Source of the DNA: an uncultured Oscillospiraceae bacterium
Lineage (GTDB): Bacteria; Bacillota; Clostridia; Oscillospirales; Oscillospiraceae
Length of the DNA: 64,000 nt
Direction: 5' to 3'
Assembly: GCA_947624985.1 (NCBI GenBank)
Contig: CANQMO010000013.1
Location: 1 to 64,000 of the forward strand
Part shown: piece by piece, positions 32,893-42,126 of the stretch
How the letters are laid out: each line of letters opens with the position of its first letter
Numbering within the stretch: the stretch's first letter is position 1
The notes under the pieces: generated by a model
Database searches by the model: none
Told to the model about the DNA's origin: nothing
What the model saw: only the letters and a program-made list of their open reading frames with translations
Position numbers and translations under genes: made by a program

Positions 32893-34235
32893 ATTCTTTC
32901 CTTCTCTTTCACCGGTCTGGCCGGGTCGTTCAAACTCCTTTTGACGATGGCGGCGGCCTCCTCCACAGGAACGGTCACTTGGCTGCCGGAGCGCAGGTCC
33001 TTCAGACCCACCACGCCCGCGGCCTGCTCGTCCTCGCCCACCACCACCGCGTAGGGCACGGCCAGCTTGTCCGCGTAGGCGAACTTGGCCTTGACCTTTC
33101 TCTTCTCCGTGTACACCTGGGTCCGGACCCCGGCGGCCCGCAGGGCCGCGGCGCAGCGCACCGCGTAGAGCGGGTCGTCCCCCAGGGGGATCACCAGCGC
33201 GTCGCAGGGGGCGGTGAGGATGGCCTCGTTGAGAAGCCCCTGCTCCTGCAGGATGTAGAAAAGCCGGGTCACGCCGATGGACAGGCCCACCCCGGGCAGC
33301 TTTTTGTCCGTGTAGTACCCGGCCAGGTCGTCGTACCGGCCGCCGGAGCAGACCGAGCCCACCTCCGGGTAGTCCAGAAGCTGGGTCTCATACACCGTGC
33401 CGGTGTAATAGTCCAGCCCTCGGGCGATGGTCAGGTCCACCCGCCATTTGTCGTCCGGCACGCCCAGTCCCGGCAGCAGGCCCGTCACCGCCTTCAGCTC
33501 CGCCACGCCCTCGTCCAGGGCCGGGCACTTCCCCGCCAGGGCCTCCAGAGCGCCCATGGGGTCCGGGGCGGAAAGGATATCCAGAAGCTCGTCGGCCCGG
33601 CCGTCCGTCATGCCCAGGTCCGTCAGCAGGGCGGACACCTTCTCCCGGCCTATCTTTTCCAGCTTGTCGATGGCGGTCATGACCGCGCCGGTCTGCCCGC
33701 CCACGCCCAGGTACGCAAAAAGGCCGTTGAGGACCTTGCGGTCGTTTATGCGGATGCAAAACCGCTCCAGCCCCAGCCGGCGGAACACGTCGCAAATGAC
33801 GGCGGGCATTTCCGCGTCGCTGGCGATATCCAGCTTCCCGTCGCCGATCACGTCGATGTCGGCCTGGTAAAACTCCCGGAACCGGCCCCGCTGGGCCCGC
33901 TCGCCCCGGTAGACCTTGCCGATCTGGTACCGGCGGAAGGGAAAGGCCAGCTGGCCGTAGTTCATGGCCACATACTTGGCCAGAGGGACCGTGAGATCGA
34001 AGCGCAGGGCCAGGTCGCTGTCGCCTTTGGTGAAGCGGTAGATCTGCTTTTCCGTCTCTCCGCCGCCCTTGGCAAGCAGCACCTCCGCCGCTTCCACGGC
34101 GGGGGTGTCGATGGCGGCAAAGCCGTACAGTTCATAAGTCTCGCGCAGCACGTCCAGCACTGCGTCCATCTGGGCCTGTCTGGCGGGCAGAAGCTCCATA
34201 AACCCGGACAGAGTCCGGGGCGTGATCCGTTGCAT
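32889..34235 (-). CDS. hisS: Histidyl-tRNA synthetase
   Basis: The 448-residue class IIa synthetase shows motif 2 as FRRYQIGKVYRGERAQRGRFREFYQ (split across residues 107-131). The histidine-A peptide motif is LDYYTGTVYE, motif 3 is near GVGLSIGVTRL, and a C-terminal anticodon-binding domain begins near residue 345. It charges tRNA-His. It lies between mgsA (37 bases) and aspS (four-base overlap). Confidence 0.97.
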   Translation of the reverse strand: MQRITPRTLSGFMELLPARQAQMDAVLDVLRETYELYGFAAIDTPAVEAAEVLLAKGGGETEKQIYRFTKGDSDLALRFDLTVPLAKYVAMNYGQLAFPFRRYQIGKVYRGERAQRGRFREFYQADIDVIGDGKLDIASDAEMPAVICDVFRRLGLERFCIRINDRKVLNGLFAYLGVGGQTGAVMTAIDKLEKIGREKVSALLTDLGMTDGRADELLDILSAPDPMGALEALAGKCPALDEGVAELKAVTGLLPGLGVPDDKWRVDLTIARGLDYYTGTVYETQLLDYPEVGSVCSGGRYDDLAGYYTDKKLPGVGLSIGVTRLFYILQEQGLLNEAILTAPCDALVIPLGDDPLYAVRCAAALRAAGVRTQVYTEKRKVKAKFAYADKLAVPYAVVVGEDEQAAGVVGLKDLRSGSQVTVPVEEAAAIVKRSLNDPARPVKEKERI

Positions 34236-34271
34236 AGATCCTCCTCATAACGGGCGGCATGGCCGCCGCGT

Positions 34272-34685
34272 TTATCCGTGTCTTTTGCTCTTGGGGTTGA
34301 CGATGTCGCGCCAGGCGAAATCCCCCCGGCGCAGACCCTGCACCAGCACCTCCGCCGTGGCCACGTTGGAGGCAAAGGGGATGTTGTGGGCGGCGCAGAG
34401 CAGCGAGATCTCATTGACCGGGCCGAACAGCTCCGGGTGATAGGGATCGGCGAAAAACATCACCAGGTCGATCTCATTGTAGGCGATGCGGGCGCCGATC
34501 TGCTGAACGCCCCCCTGGGACGAGTTCATGTAAAGCTCGATGGGCAGGCCCGTGGCCTCGCTCACCAGCTTGCCGGTGGCATTGGTGGCGATGATGTTGT
34601 GCTCCGCCAAAATGCCGCAGTAGGCAATGCAGAACTGCACCATCAATTCCTTTTTTCCGTCGTGGGCCATAAGCGCGATGTTCAT
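34272..34685 (-). CDS. mgsA: Methylglyoxal synthase
   Basis: The 137-residue enzyme converts dihydroxyacetone phosphate to methylglyoxal and phosphate, relieving sugar-phosphate build-up. Family motifs are IALMAHDGKK at the N-terminus, NATGKLVSEATGLPI with phosphate-binding residues, SSQGGVQQIGARIA with the catalytic region, and FFADPYHPE. It follows the PBP2 gene by 39 bases, where other Clostridia often have minC, minD and rodA first. Confidence 0.95.
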   Translation of the reverse strand: MNIALMAHDGKKELMVQFCIAYCGILAEHNIIATNATGKLVSEATGLPIELYMNSSQGGVQQIGARIAYNEIDLVMFFADPYHPELFGPVNEISLLCAAHNIPFASNVATAEVLVQGLRRGDFAWRDIVNPKSKRHG

Positions 34686-34724
34686 GCCGGACCTCCTAAT
34701 ATATAGTCGTGTGAAGATGGCGTG

Positions 34725-36824
34725 TCATTGCAGCAGGGTGAGCTCCCGCTCGGTCTGCTGCGTACTTACCTTGAAGTCGAAATAGTACTGGAGCATATCC
34801 CGGGCCATAACGCCCAGGTTGGCGCCCTTGGAACCGTTCTCGATGGCAACGGCCACGGCGATCTCCGGGTCGCTGTAGGGCGCGAAGCAGATGAAGAAGG
34901 CGTCGTTGGTGCTGCTGCCGGTCTCGGTGGTGCCGGTCTTGGCGGCCACCTCGTACTCAAAGCCCGCGAAGGGCTCCCACGCGGTGCCCCAGCGATTGGT
35001 GACGGCGCCCCGCATGCCCTCGTGGATCAGATCCCATGTGGTGGAACTGGTCTCCACCTTGCTGATCACCTCCGGCTCCCGTTCATAGACGCTCTCGGAG
35101 TAGTCGTAGCTGGAAGCGGACTTGAGGATAGAGCAGCTGTACACGGTGCCCCGGTTGGCGATGGCGGCGGCGTACCGGCCAAGCTGGATGGGCGTCACCA
35201 GGGTGAGGCCCTGGCCGATGGAGGCCAAAAGCGTATCCGCGGCGTACCAGGAGGCCACACGCTGGCCGGCATAGAGCTTGGCCTTGTACTCCGGCGAGGC
35301 CACCTGGCCCACCTCCTCGGTCAGCTCGATGCCGGAGGGCTGGCCCAGACCCAGCATGGTGGCGTACTTGTCGATGTTCTCGATACCGATGGTGTCGCCC
35401 ACGGTGAAGAAGAAGAAGTTGCAGCTGTAGGTGAGGGCCTGGCTGACGTTCAGGGGCCCATGGGGGCCGCCGGTACAGCCGGGGGCGTAGCCGGAGGAGA
35501 TATACTTGTCAAACACCCGGGTGCAGTTTATCTCCGTTTTCCCGTCCAGAAATCCCTCCGTCAGGCCCGCCACGGCCATACAGGGCTTCCAGGTGGAGCC
35601 GGGGGAGTAAAGGCCCGACAGCGCCCGGTTCACCAGCGGGGTGTTCTCCGCCTCCAGGAGCGTGTCGTAATCGTCCAGATACGTCTCCAGATTGAAGGAC
35701 GGATAGCTGGCCATGGCCAGCGGCTCACCGGTCTTCGCGTTCACGGCCACGATGGCGCCGCCGGAGATCAGCTCCCGGATCTCGTCGGGCTTGTCGTTCT
35801 GCTCGAAGTAGGCGTTGTCCGCCTCGGTCTGGGCGTTGGCGTCCTCGATGTAAGACGCCAGAGTGGACTCCGCCGCGGCCTGCAGCTCGATATCCAGCGT
35901 CAGATAGATGTTGTCGCCGGGCTCGGGGACCTTGTTGTACACGGTGCTGGTGACCACGCCCTCGCTGGTGCGGGTGATCTCCGCCTCGCCGTCCACCCCG
36001 TGGAGCAGCTCCTCGAAGGCGGACTCCACGCCCGCCTGTCCCACGATGGCGTTAAGGGGGTAGTCCTGTTCCTTGTACTTTTCGTACTGCTCGGCGTTCA
36101 TGGCGCCGGTGTAGCCAAGGATGTGGGGGGCGTAGGTGGTGTTATACTCCCGCAGGTAGCTGACCTGCACCTCGAAGCCGGGCAGGTCCGCCTCCATGAG
36201 GGCGGTGATGGTGTTGATGGACACGTCCTGGGCGAACACATAGTCGGAGGTGTTGACCACATAGCGCACGTTCACCGCGTAGCGCACACCGGCGATGATA
36301 CGCATATCCTCGGCGCTGTAGTTGCCGTCGATACCGTAGCGGGTGCGCATTTTAGCCATGACCTCCACGGCGGAGGCGTCCGGGGAGAGCTGGTTGGCGG
36401 TGAGCCAGGCGCTGAGCAGGATGGACTGGGTGTCCGACATATCCGTGAACTCCCAGGGGGGCGTCATGGTGACGGGCAGCTCGTCGTTGTAGGTGTCGCC
36501 GCTGGCGAGGATGATCTGGCACGCCTGTAGTATGACGGCATTGGCCTCGTTTGAGTCCAGGTCGCCCATGAGAAGCTCCTCGTCCTTGATGAGAAGGTTG
36601 TTGCAGCTGCGGTTGGACACCAGCAGACGGCCATAGCGGTCCATGATGTTCCCCCGGGCGGCGATAACGTCCTCGTGGGAGACGATGGAGTTGATGGACG
36701 CCTCATAGTTTTGGTTGCCCTCCACGATCTGCAACTGGTAGAGCGTGACGGCGAATATGCTCAGGACGACCAGGACCACAAGGGCCATGAACACCAGCCG
36801 GCCTGTACTGATCAGTTTTCTCAT
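34725..36824 (-). CDS. mrdA: Penicillin-binding protein 2 (cell elongation transpeptidase)
   Basis: The 699-residue class B PBP has a membrane anchor at about residues 10-32 and a pedestal domain. The transpeptidase domain contains STWK (nucleophile serine near residue 409), YSCN near 467 and AAKTGT near 629. It cross-links peptidoglycan in the elongation machinery with MreC/MreD. RodA, its usual polymerase partner, is not next to it. The C-terminus is short and charged. Confidence 0.95.
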   Translation of the reverse strand: MRKLISTGRLVFMALVVLVVLSIFAVTLYQLQIVEGNQNYEASINSIVSHEDVIAARGNIMDRYGRLLVSNRSCNNLLIKDEELLMGDLDSNEANAVILQACQIILASGDTYNDELPVTMTPPWEFTDMSDTQSILLSAWLTANQLSPDASAVEVMAKMRTRYGIDGNYSAEDMRIIAGVRYAVNVRYVVNTSDYVFAQDVSINTITALMEADLPGFEVQVSYLREYNTTYAPHILGYTGAMNAEQYEKYKEQDYPLNAIVGQAGVESAFEELLHGVDGEAEITRTSEGVVTSTVYNKVPEPGDNIYLTLDIELQAAAESTLASYIEDANAQTEADNAYFEQNDKPDEIRELISGGAIVAVNAKTGEPLAMASYPSFNLETYLDDYDTLLEAENTPLVNRALSGLYSPGSTWKPCMAVAGLTEGFLDGKTEINCTRVFDKYISSGYAPGCTGGPHGPLNVSQALTYSCNFFFFTVGDTIGIENIDKYATMLGLGQPSGIELTEEVGQVASPEYKAKLYAGQRVASWYAADTLLASIGQGLTLVTPIQLGRYAAAIANRGTVYSCSILKSASSYDYSESVYEREPEVISKVETSSTTWDLIHEGMRGAVTNRWGTAWEPFAGFEYEVAAKTGTTETGSSTNDAFFICFAPYSDPEIAVAVAIENGSKGANLGVMARDMLQYYFDFKVSTQQTERELTLLQ

Positions 36825-36953
36825 AAGGGTCCTTTCTTCGTCGTCCGCGCCGCGGGCGCTTCCCCGGTCCGGACGCCGGGGCGCGGATACGGCGCGGTTC
36901 CACTTCTGTCCATGAAGCGGGCTTTACGGGGCTCCGTTCGCAAGGCGCTCCGT
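36825..36953 (-). other. 129-base gap between mreD and mrdA with hairpin
   Basis: No gene is seen. The GC-rich segment contains TCCGCGCC...GGCGCGGA with an inner CCCCGG/CCGGGG, which could be a transcript-processing or attenuating structure inside the long run. Confidence 0.45.
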
Positions 36954-37508
36954 TCAGTGTCCCATCGGCCGGGCGGCGATGAGCTTGCAGGGAAAATAGA
37001 GCGGGACGGACAGCACCGCGCTCCAGACCACCTGGATAAATCCCGTGCGCAGCACGCGCCATCCGGCGGGGCCGGTGCTGTACAGCGCCTGGAACATGCG
37101 GGCGTCCTCACTGGTCAGGAAGAGGAACCGGAACATCTGACAGAAGGTGACGATCCCCAGCGCCGCCAGCAGCAGCGCCAGAAAAGACACAAAGCCCTTG
37201 TGGAGCATATACTTCCCCAGCGCTCCGGCAAAAAAACCGATGGCCGCCAGCAGAACCGTGAACAGCACCACGGTGTTGGCGTAGTCGAAATCGGCGAAAT
37301 ACCCCGCCGCCAGTCCCAGCGCGCCACCCCATACGCCGCCCTCGAACAGCGCCACCGCCACCACCAGCGCCGGCATCAGCAGCGGCTTCACCCCCAGAAG
37401 GGGCAGGCGGGAGACGATCTGGTTTTGCAGCACCAGCACCGCCGCCAGCAGCAGCCCGTACACGATGGCCCGCCGCAGCTTTGACAGGTCGATAAGGTCA
37501 AGCAGCAT
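36954..37508 (-). CDS. mreD: Rod-shape-determining protein MreD
   Basis: The 184-residue membrane protein has five or six hydrophobic helices spread through its length. A charged N-terminus leads to LRRAIVYGLLLAAVLVLQNQ, and the layout FEGGVWGGALGLAAGYFADF is typical of MreD. It bridges MreC and PBP2 in the elongation complex. It starts seven bases after mreC, and this context supports the call more than its weakly conserved sequence. Confidence 0.88.
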   Translation of the reverse strand: MLLDLIDLSKLRRAIVYGLLLAAVLVLQNQIVSRLPLLGVKPLLMPALVVAVALFEGGVWGGALGLAAGYFADFDYANTVVLFTVLLAAIGFFAGALGKYMLHKGFVSFLALLLAALGIVTFCQMFRFLFLTSEDARMFQALYSTGPAGWRVLRTGFIQVVWSAVLSVPLYFPCKLIAARPMGH

Positions 37509-37514
37509 AGGCCG

Positions 37515-38357
37515 TCACTCCTCGATGGTAAAGTCGGTGATGATGAACACCTGCGTAAGGCTGCTCAGATCGCAGGCCGGCTCCACCACGCCGTAGAGGG
37601 TCTGGCCGTTGCCCTCGCTGAGCACGGCGGTGATGTAGCCGATGATCAGGCCCTGGGGGATGGAGCCGCGGCCAGAGGTCAGCACCGCCTCGCCCTCCAC
37701 CAGCTGGGCGTTCTCGGAAAGGTACGTCAGCCGCAGCTGGTTGTCCTGCATAAGAGCGAAATCGCCCACGCACATGCCCACCGCGCCGGCCTCGCCCACC
37801 AGCGCGCCCACGTCGATGGCCGAGTCGATGAGCGTCCGCACCGTACACCAGGTGTCTCCCAGTTCGATGACCTGCCCCACCAGCGCGCCGTACTCCGTGA
37901 CCACACAGTCGCCCACCGCGATGTCGGCGTTGGACGAGCCCTTGGACAGCCGGAACGTGCTCTCAAAGTTAGAGCTTGACCACTCGGTGATCTTGGCCGG
38001 CTCCATCACATAGTCCGTGTGCTGCTTCTTGAAATCCAGTGCCTCCCGCAGCCGGTCGTTCTCCTCCTTGTACTGGTTGGCGTCGATGGCCGCCCGCTGG
38101 GCCTCCGCCAGCTGGGCCCGGAGCGCGTTGTTCTCCGCCACCAGCTGGTCGTACTTGTAGATGTAGCCGTAAATGCCCTCGACCCACTCCACGGCGGAGG
38201 ACGCCGCCGCGCCCACCGGGCTGGAGATGGCGCCGGAGATGTTGGCCAGAAGCCCCGCCCTGCCGTGCATGAGCGCGGTGGCCAGCGTCACCGCCAGCAC
38301 CACGACGATAACGGCCGCACCTATGCGCACACCGTATTTTTTGATGTATTGCTTCAA
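37515..38357 (-). CDS. mreC: Rod-shape-determining protein MreC
   Basis: The ~280-residue protein has a membrane helix (about 10-32), then a coiled coil (YKYDQLVAENNALRAQLAEA...YKEENDRLREAL). The beta-barrel domain includes VVTEYGALVGQVIELG and a C-terminal FIITDF. I place the start at the TTG 38357, which overlaps the maf stop and has GGAG nine bases upstream. A GTG 45 bases earlier lies inside maf. mreB, normally just upstream, is missing here. Confidence 0.92.
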   Translation of the reverse strand: MKQYIKKYGVRIGAAVIVVVLAVTLATALMHGRAGLLANISGAISSPVGAAASSAVEWVEGIYGYIYKYDQLVAENNALRAQLAEAQRAAIDANQYKEENDRLREALDFKKQHTDYVMEPAKITEWSSSNFESTFRLSKGSSNADIAVGDCVVTEYGALVGQVIELGDTWCTVRTLIDSAIDVGALVGEAGAVGMCVGDFALMQDNQLRLTYLSENAQLVEGEAVLTSGRGSIPQGLIIGYITAVLSEGNGQTLYGVVEPACDLSSLTQVFIITDFTIEE

Positions 38358-38920
38358 CGCAGCTCTACTCCCATTTCCCGCAGCATCCGGCCCAGAAGGC
38401 ACAGAGGCAGTCCCACGACATTGAAAAAGTCTCCTTCTATCCGCTCCACATATAGCCCGGCCCGGCCCTGGTAGCCGTAAGCCCCGGCCTTGTCCATGGG
38501 CTCGCCCGTGGCCACATAGGCGTCGATCTCATCCTCCGTCATGGCCCGGAAGAACACCCGGGTCATGGCCTGGCGGCTGAGCGCTTTGCCGTCTTTTATC
38601 ACGGTCACGCCGGTGTAGACCCGGTGCTCCCGGCCCGACAGCAGCCGGAGCATCCGCCGGGCGTCCGCCTCGTCCCGGGGCTTGCCCAGGATGGCGCCGT
38701 CCGCCTCCACCACCGTGTCCGCGCCGATGACCACCGCGTCCGGGTGGGCGTCCGCCACCTCCTTCGCCTTGGCCAGCGACAGGGCCCGGGCCGTCTCGCC
38801 CCCGTCGGCCCCGGCGGGCGGGGTCTCCGGCCCTGTGGCCGGGACGACGGCGAACGGCACGTCAAAATATCCCATCAGCTCCCGCCGCCGGGGGGAGGCC
38901 GAGGCAAGGATCAGTTCCAT
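38354..38920 (-). CDS. maf: Maf-family nucleotide pyrophosphatase
   Basis: The 188-residue Maf protein hydrolyses non-canonical or pyrimidine nucleoside triphosphates (dTTP/UTP type) to monophosphates. The motifs are LASASPRRRELM at the N-terminus, GADTVVEADG near residue 72, KPRDEADARRML, and the late GAYGYQGRAGLYVERIEGD segment. It overlaps both the U32 peptidase gene and mreC. Maf lies beside mre genes in many Firmicutes and may take part in septum control. Confidence 0.94.
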   Translation of the reverse strand: MELILASASPRRRELMGYFDVPFAVVPATGPETPPAGADGGETARALSLAKAKEVADAHPDAVVIGADTVVEADGAILGKPRDEADARRMLRLLSGREHRVYTGVTVIKDGKALSRQAMTRVFFRAMTEDEIDAYVATGEPMDKAGAYGYQGRAGLYVERIEGDFFNVVGLPLCLLGRMLREMGVELR

Positions 38921-41007
38921 AAAGCTCCCTTCTGGTAGGCGCCCCGGCTGGCGTTGATGGGCAGATAATCGCTCTCGCCCTTGTACCGCCGGGTGATCAG
39001 CACGCACTCCCGGGGGCTCTCGGTGGTGAACAGCAGCCGCAGGCCCCACAGCCCCACGCCGGTGTATATCTCCGGGTGGTCCGCCAGAAAGGTCTTGCGG
39101 GCGTCAAAGACGGTGTTGCGGCAGCCGAATTCCTTTTCCACAGGGTATACGCCCCCAAAGGCGTCGGACATGCTGGTGGGGGTGGTGCAGGAGCACCGGC
39201 CCGCGCTGTTGCGGATGATACAGTGGTCCGTCACCATCACCGGCAGCCGGCCATAGACCACCATCTCCGTGTCGGCGGACTTGGCCAGGGCCCCGATCTG
39301 CCGGGCGGTCAGCTCCCCGGAGGCGGTCACGGACTTGAATCCGGCCCGGCTGAGGAATTTCAGCGTCCAGGAGTTGGCGATGTTCAGCCCCAGGTCGCCC
39401 CGCAGCTCCATTCCCGCCTGGCGCACCGCCGGCAGCAGACCCAGATTGCCCGCCAGCGCCTCCGTGACGCCCCGGGCCTTCAGGGCGGCCAGAAGCTCCC
39501 GCAGCACCGGCCCCTCCGCCTCGGATACCACACGGGGCAGGGCCGCCACGATCTTCGTGCCCCGCTTGACGAAGGGCTCCAGATCCGCGTTGCCCGCCGC
39601 CAGTATCTCCGCCGGCACATACAGCAGATCCGGCCCGGTGGCCGCCAGCTCCGGCGTGATCTGATTTTCGCCGGTCACCTGGATGATCAGCTTCAGCGCG
39701 CCCTCCGCCTCCCGGCCCTCCGGCCTGGGCGGCATGGGCTCCTCGTCCACCGTCACCGGCTCCCGGGTCTTGTCCGCGATGGCGTGCAGAAGCTCCCTGC
39801 GGGCGGACTCGATGGCCTCGTCCGGGTAGTCCAGGTCGGGCTCGATGGCGCATTTGACGCCGGTGCAGTTGAAGGGCGTGCCGCCGGTCCGGTACAGGAT
39901 CTCCCGGACCCGGGCCTCGCTGACCCCCTGGCGGCCCAGATCCAGCGGCTCGTAGCCCTGGACCACCGCCCGGTTGCCCCGCTCGTCCTCCGCGGCGAAC
40001 ACCGCCGGCTCTCCCGGACGCATCACCACATAAAACTGTACCGACACCCGGCGCAGCTCCGTGTTTGTATAGCCCTTGCGCAGCTCCGTGTAAAACCGGG
40101 ATGGCACCCGGTCCGCGGCGGGCGCCGGGGCGAACATGGCCGGGCCGGTCTCGCCGGTATAGTAGCCATCGGACAGGCCGGTGGCGGAAAAAGCGTTCAA
40201 AAGGGCGTCCCGCTCCTCCTGAGTGGGGAGCACCTGTTCCCGAATGGCCCGGGAATACAGCCGGGTGGTGAAAGCCACATATTCGGGCCGGCGGCTACGC
40301 CCCTCGATGGCGGCGCAGGCCACGCCTATGGTCTGGAGGGCCTCCACATGGTCGATGAGGCACAGATCCGCCATGGAGAGAGGCCGCTCGTCCATCCGGC
40401 CCCCCAGCGAGAACCGGCCCCGGCAGGGCTCGGTGCACTGCATGCAGCTGTCGCTCTTGTGCTCGTGGGCCAGGGCGCCTATGTAACACTGGCCGCTGTG
40501 GGCCACGCACACCGGGCCGTGGACGTATACCCCCGTGGGGATGGGGCTGCCCTCCGTGACGGAGGCGATCTGCTCCATGGTCAGCTCCGGCGCCAGGAAC
40601 ACCCGGCTCAGGCCCATAGCCGCCGCCGTGGCCGCCCCCTCCACGCAGGTGACCCCCAGCCGCACGTCCCCCCACAGGGGCATGTCCGGCAGGACCCGGC
40701 GCAGCGCGTCGATAAGGCCGACGTCCCGCACCAGCAGGGCGTCCGCCCCCTCCCGGGCGGCGAACCGGGCCATCTCCACCGCCTGCTCCATGGTCTCGTC
40801 TGTGTAGAGGCCGCAGACGGATACCGCGGTCTTGCACCCGCGCACCCGGCAATAGCGCAGGGCCCGGCTCATCTCGTCCCGGTCGAAGGCGCGCTCACCC
40901 CGGCCCACCGCGGTGAGCCGCTCGGCCATATATACTGTGTCCGCCCCGTTCTGCACGGCGGCCATGACCGCCTCCATGCTCCCGGCAGGCGCTAGCAACT
41001 CCAGCAT
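38911..41007 (-). CDS. U32-family peptidase (collagenase-like)
   Basis: The 698-residue protein has an N-terminal TIM-barrel of peptidase U32 (LLAPAGSMEAVMAAVQNGAD, VYVHGPVCVAHSGQCY) and the cysteine-rich motif MQCTEPCRGRFSLGG near residue 190. A long C-terminal part follows, with a second barrel-like repeat and two more cysteines (CIIRNSAGRCSC). Related proteins include YhbU and RlhA, the latter modifying 23S rRNA C2501, so it may act in RNA hydroxylation and not proteolysis. It heads a 14-gene minus-strand run. Confidence 0.88.
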   Translation of the reverse strand: MLELLAPAGSMEAVMAAVQNGADTVYMAERLTAVGRGERAFDRDEMSRALRYCRVRGCKTAVSVCGLYTDETMEQAVEMARFAAREGADALLVRDVGLIDALRRVLPDMPLWGDVRLGVTCVEGAATAAAMGLSRVFLAPELTMEQIASVTEGSPIPTGVYVHGPVCVAHSGQCYIGALAHEHKSDSCMQCTEPCRGRFSLGGRMDERPLSMADLCLIDHVEALQTIGVACAAIEGRSRRPEYVAFTTRLYSRAIREQVLPTQEERDALLNAFSATGLSDGYYTGETGPAMFAPAPAADRVPSRFYTELRKGYTNTELRRVSVQFYVVMRPGEPAVFAAEDERGNRAVVQGYEPLDLGRQGVSEARVREILYRTGGTPFNCTGVKCAIEPDLDYPDEAIESARRELLHAIADKTREPVTVDEEPMPPRPEGREAEGALKLIIQVTGENQITPELAATGPDLLYVPAEILAAGNADLEPFVKRGTKIVAALPRVVSEAEGPVLRELLAALKARGVTEALAGNLGLLPAVRQAGMELRGDLGLNIANSWTLKFLSRAGFKSVTASGELTARQIGALAKSADTEMVVYGRLPVMVTDHCIIRNSAGRCSCTTPTSMSDAFGGVYPVEKEFGCRNTVFDARKTFLADHPEIYTGVGLWGLRLLFTTESPRECVLITRRYKGESDYLPINASRGAYQKGALWN

Positions 41008-41077
41008 AGGTCCCTCATCGTGCCCGGCGCCGCACCCGCGCGCCGGCGTGTCTGCTCAAAATTGTATAATCCATTAC

Positions 41078-41106
41078 ATTATAAACAATACCGGTCCATA
41101 AAACAA
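41078..41106 (-). promoter_or_regulatory. Promoter of the 14-gene minus-strand run
   Basis: On the minus strand TTGTTT (41101-41106) and TATAAT (41078-41083) are 17 bases apart, 70 bases before the U32 peptidase ATG. Confidence 0.65.
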
Positions 41107-41127
41107 GAGCAAATCCCATTTTCTGGT

Positions 41128-41991
41128 TCAGGATGGAAAAACTTCCGGCCTGGCCGCCCGCAGCCCCGCCAGCACCGAAACAGGCGTCCGCAGGGACCCG
41201 TCTATACCGGAGCCCATGTGTATGGCGGGCTTTCGCGCCCCGTGAAAATCGCTGCCGCCGGACACGGCCAGCCCGTACCGGTCCGCCAGGGCCAGGGCCG
41301 CCGCCTGCTGGGCGGGGGTGTGTTCGGGATAGTACGCCTCCAGGGCCCGGCAGCCCGCGTCCGCGGCGGCGCGGATAAAGCCGTCCAGCACATCGGCGTC
41401 GAAGCCGTAGTGGAATGGGTGGGCGATCACCGCCACGCCCCCGGCGGACACGATGGCCGCCGCTGCCTGGTCGAGGCTCATCCGCTCCCGGGGCAGGTAG
41501 TAGGGGCAGCCACGGTCCAAAAACCGGCGAAAGGCGTCTCCCACGTCGGCGGCCAGGCCGTTTTTCACCAACCACCCAGCCAGGTGGGGACGGCCAAGCA
41601 CCGCGTCCGGGTCGTCCGCCCGGAGGGCCTCCATGCTGACGGGGAGCCCGTCCCCGGCCATGGCCGCGACGAGCTTCTCGTTGCGCTCCCGCCGCCGGTC
41701 CCGGGCCCAGGCCAGCGCTTCGGTGAGCGACGGCGCGTCCGGGTCCACGAAAAGGCCCAGGATATGCGTGTCCCGGCCCCGGTAGTCCGAGGACATCTCC
41801 ACCCCGGGGATCACCTCCACGCCCAGCTCTTCCCCGGCGGCCGCCGCCTCCGGCACGCCGGAGACGGTGTCGTGGTCCGTTATGGCGATGGCCGCCAGCG
41901 CGAGATCCCGGGCCATGGCCACCGCCGCCCGGGGCGGGACCGTCCCGTCCGAGGCCGTAGTGTGGATATGCAGATCGACAAGACCCTCCAT
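41128..41991 (-). CDS. PHP-domain phosphoesterase (TrpH/RnaAM-like)
   Basis: The 287-residue PHP-domain hydrolase has all four metal motifs: DLHIHTTASDGT, ITDHDTVSG, the HPF histidine near residue 190 and GSDFHG near 245. Relatives hydrolyse 3',5'-bisphosphonucleotides or short 5'-phosphorylated RNA. GGAGAG precedes the ATG at 41991. The open frame continues far upstream on the same strand, but that extension is antisense to the dnaD-like gene and is not coding. It has its own divergent promoter. Confidence 0.92.
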   Translation of the reverse strand: MEGLVDLHIHTTASDGTVPPRAAVAMARDLALAAIAITDHDTVSGVPEAAAAGEELGVEVIPGVEMSSDYRGRDTHILGLFVDPDAPSLTEALAWARDRRRERNEKLVAAMAGDGLPVSMEALRADDPDAVLGRPHLAGWLVKNGLAADVGDAFRRFLDRGCPYYLPRERMSLDQAAAAIVSAGGVAVIAHPFHYGFDADVLDGFIRAAADAGCRALEAYYPEHTPAQQAAALALADRYGLAVSGGSDFHGARKPAIHMGSGIDGSLRTPVSVLAGLRAARPEVFPS

Positions 41992-42010
41992 GCTCTCTCC
42001 TCCCGGGGGT

Positions 42011-42071
42011 ATTATAGCACCGGCGGCGGTTTTAAGCAAAACTTGTAACCGCCGGTCGATGATGATATAAT
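42011..42071. promoter_or_regulatory. Overlapping divergent promoters inside a palindrome
   Basis: Minus strand: TTGCTT (42034-42039) and TATAAT (42011-42016), 17-base spacer, for the PHP gene. Plus strand: TTGTAA (42043-42048) and TATAAT (42066-42071), 17-base spacer, for the dnaD-like gene. ACCGGCGG (42019-42026) and CCGCCGGT (42049-42056) flank both -35 boxes. Confidence 0.7.
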
Positions 42072-42126
42072 GTGAACGGCTTGGTTTATTATCCGCTTGA
42101 TACCAAAGAAAAAGGTCGCGGCGACG

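Noticed and set aside
34236-34271. T-box before hisS-aspS
   Set aside because: The gap after mgsA is 36 bases, too short for a T-box, and the genes lie inside a long run.
34722-36530. 602-codon plus-strand open frame opposite the PBP2 gene
   Set aside because: Antisense shadow of a well-defined PBP with all three active-site motifs.
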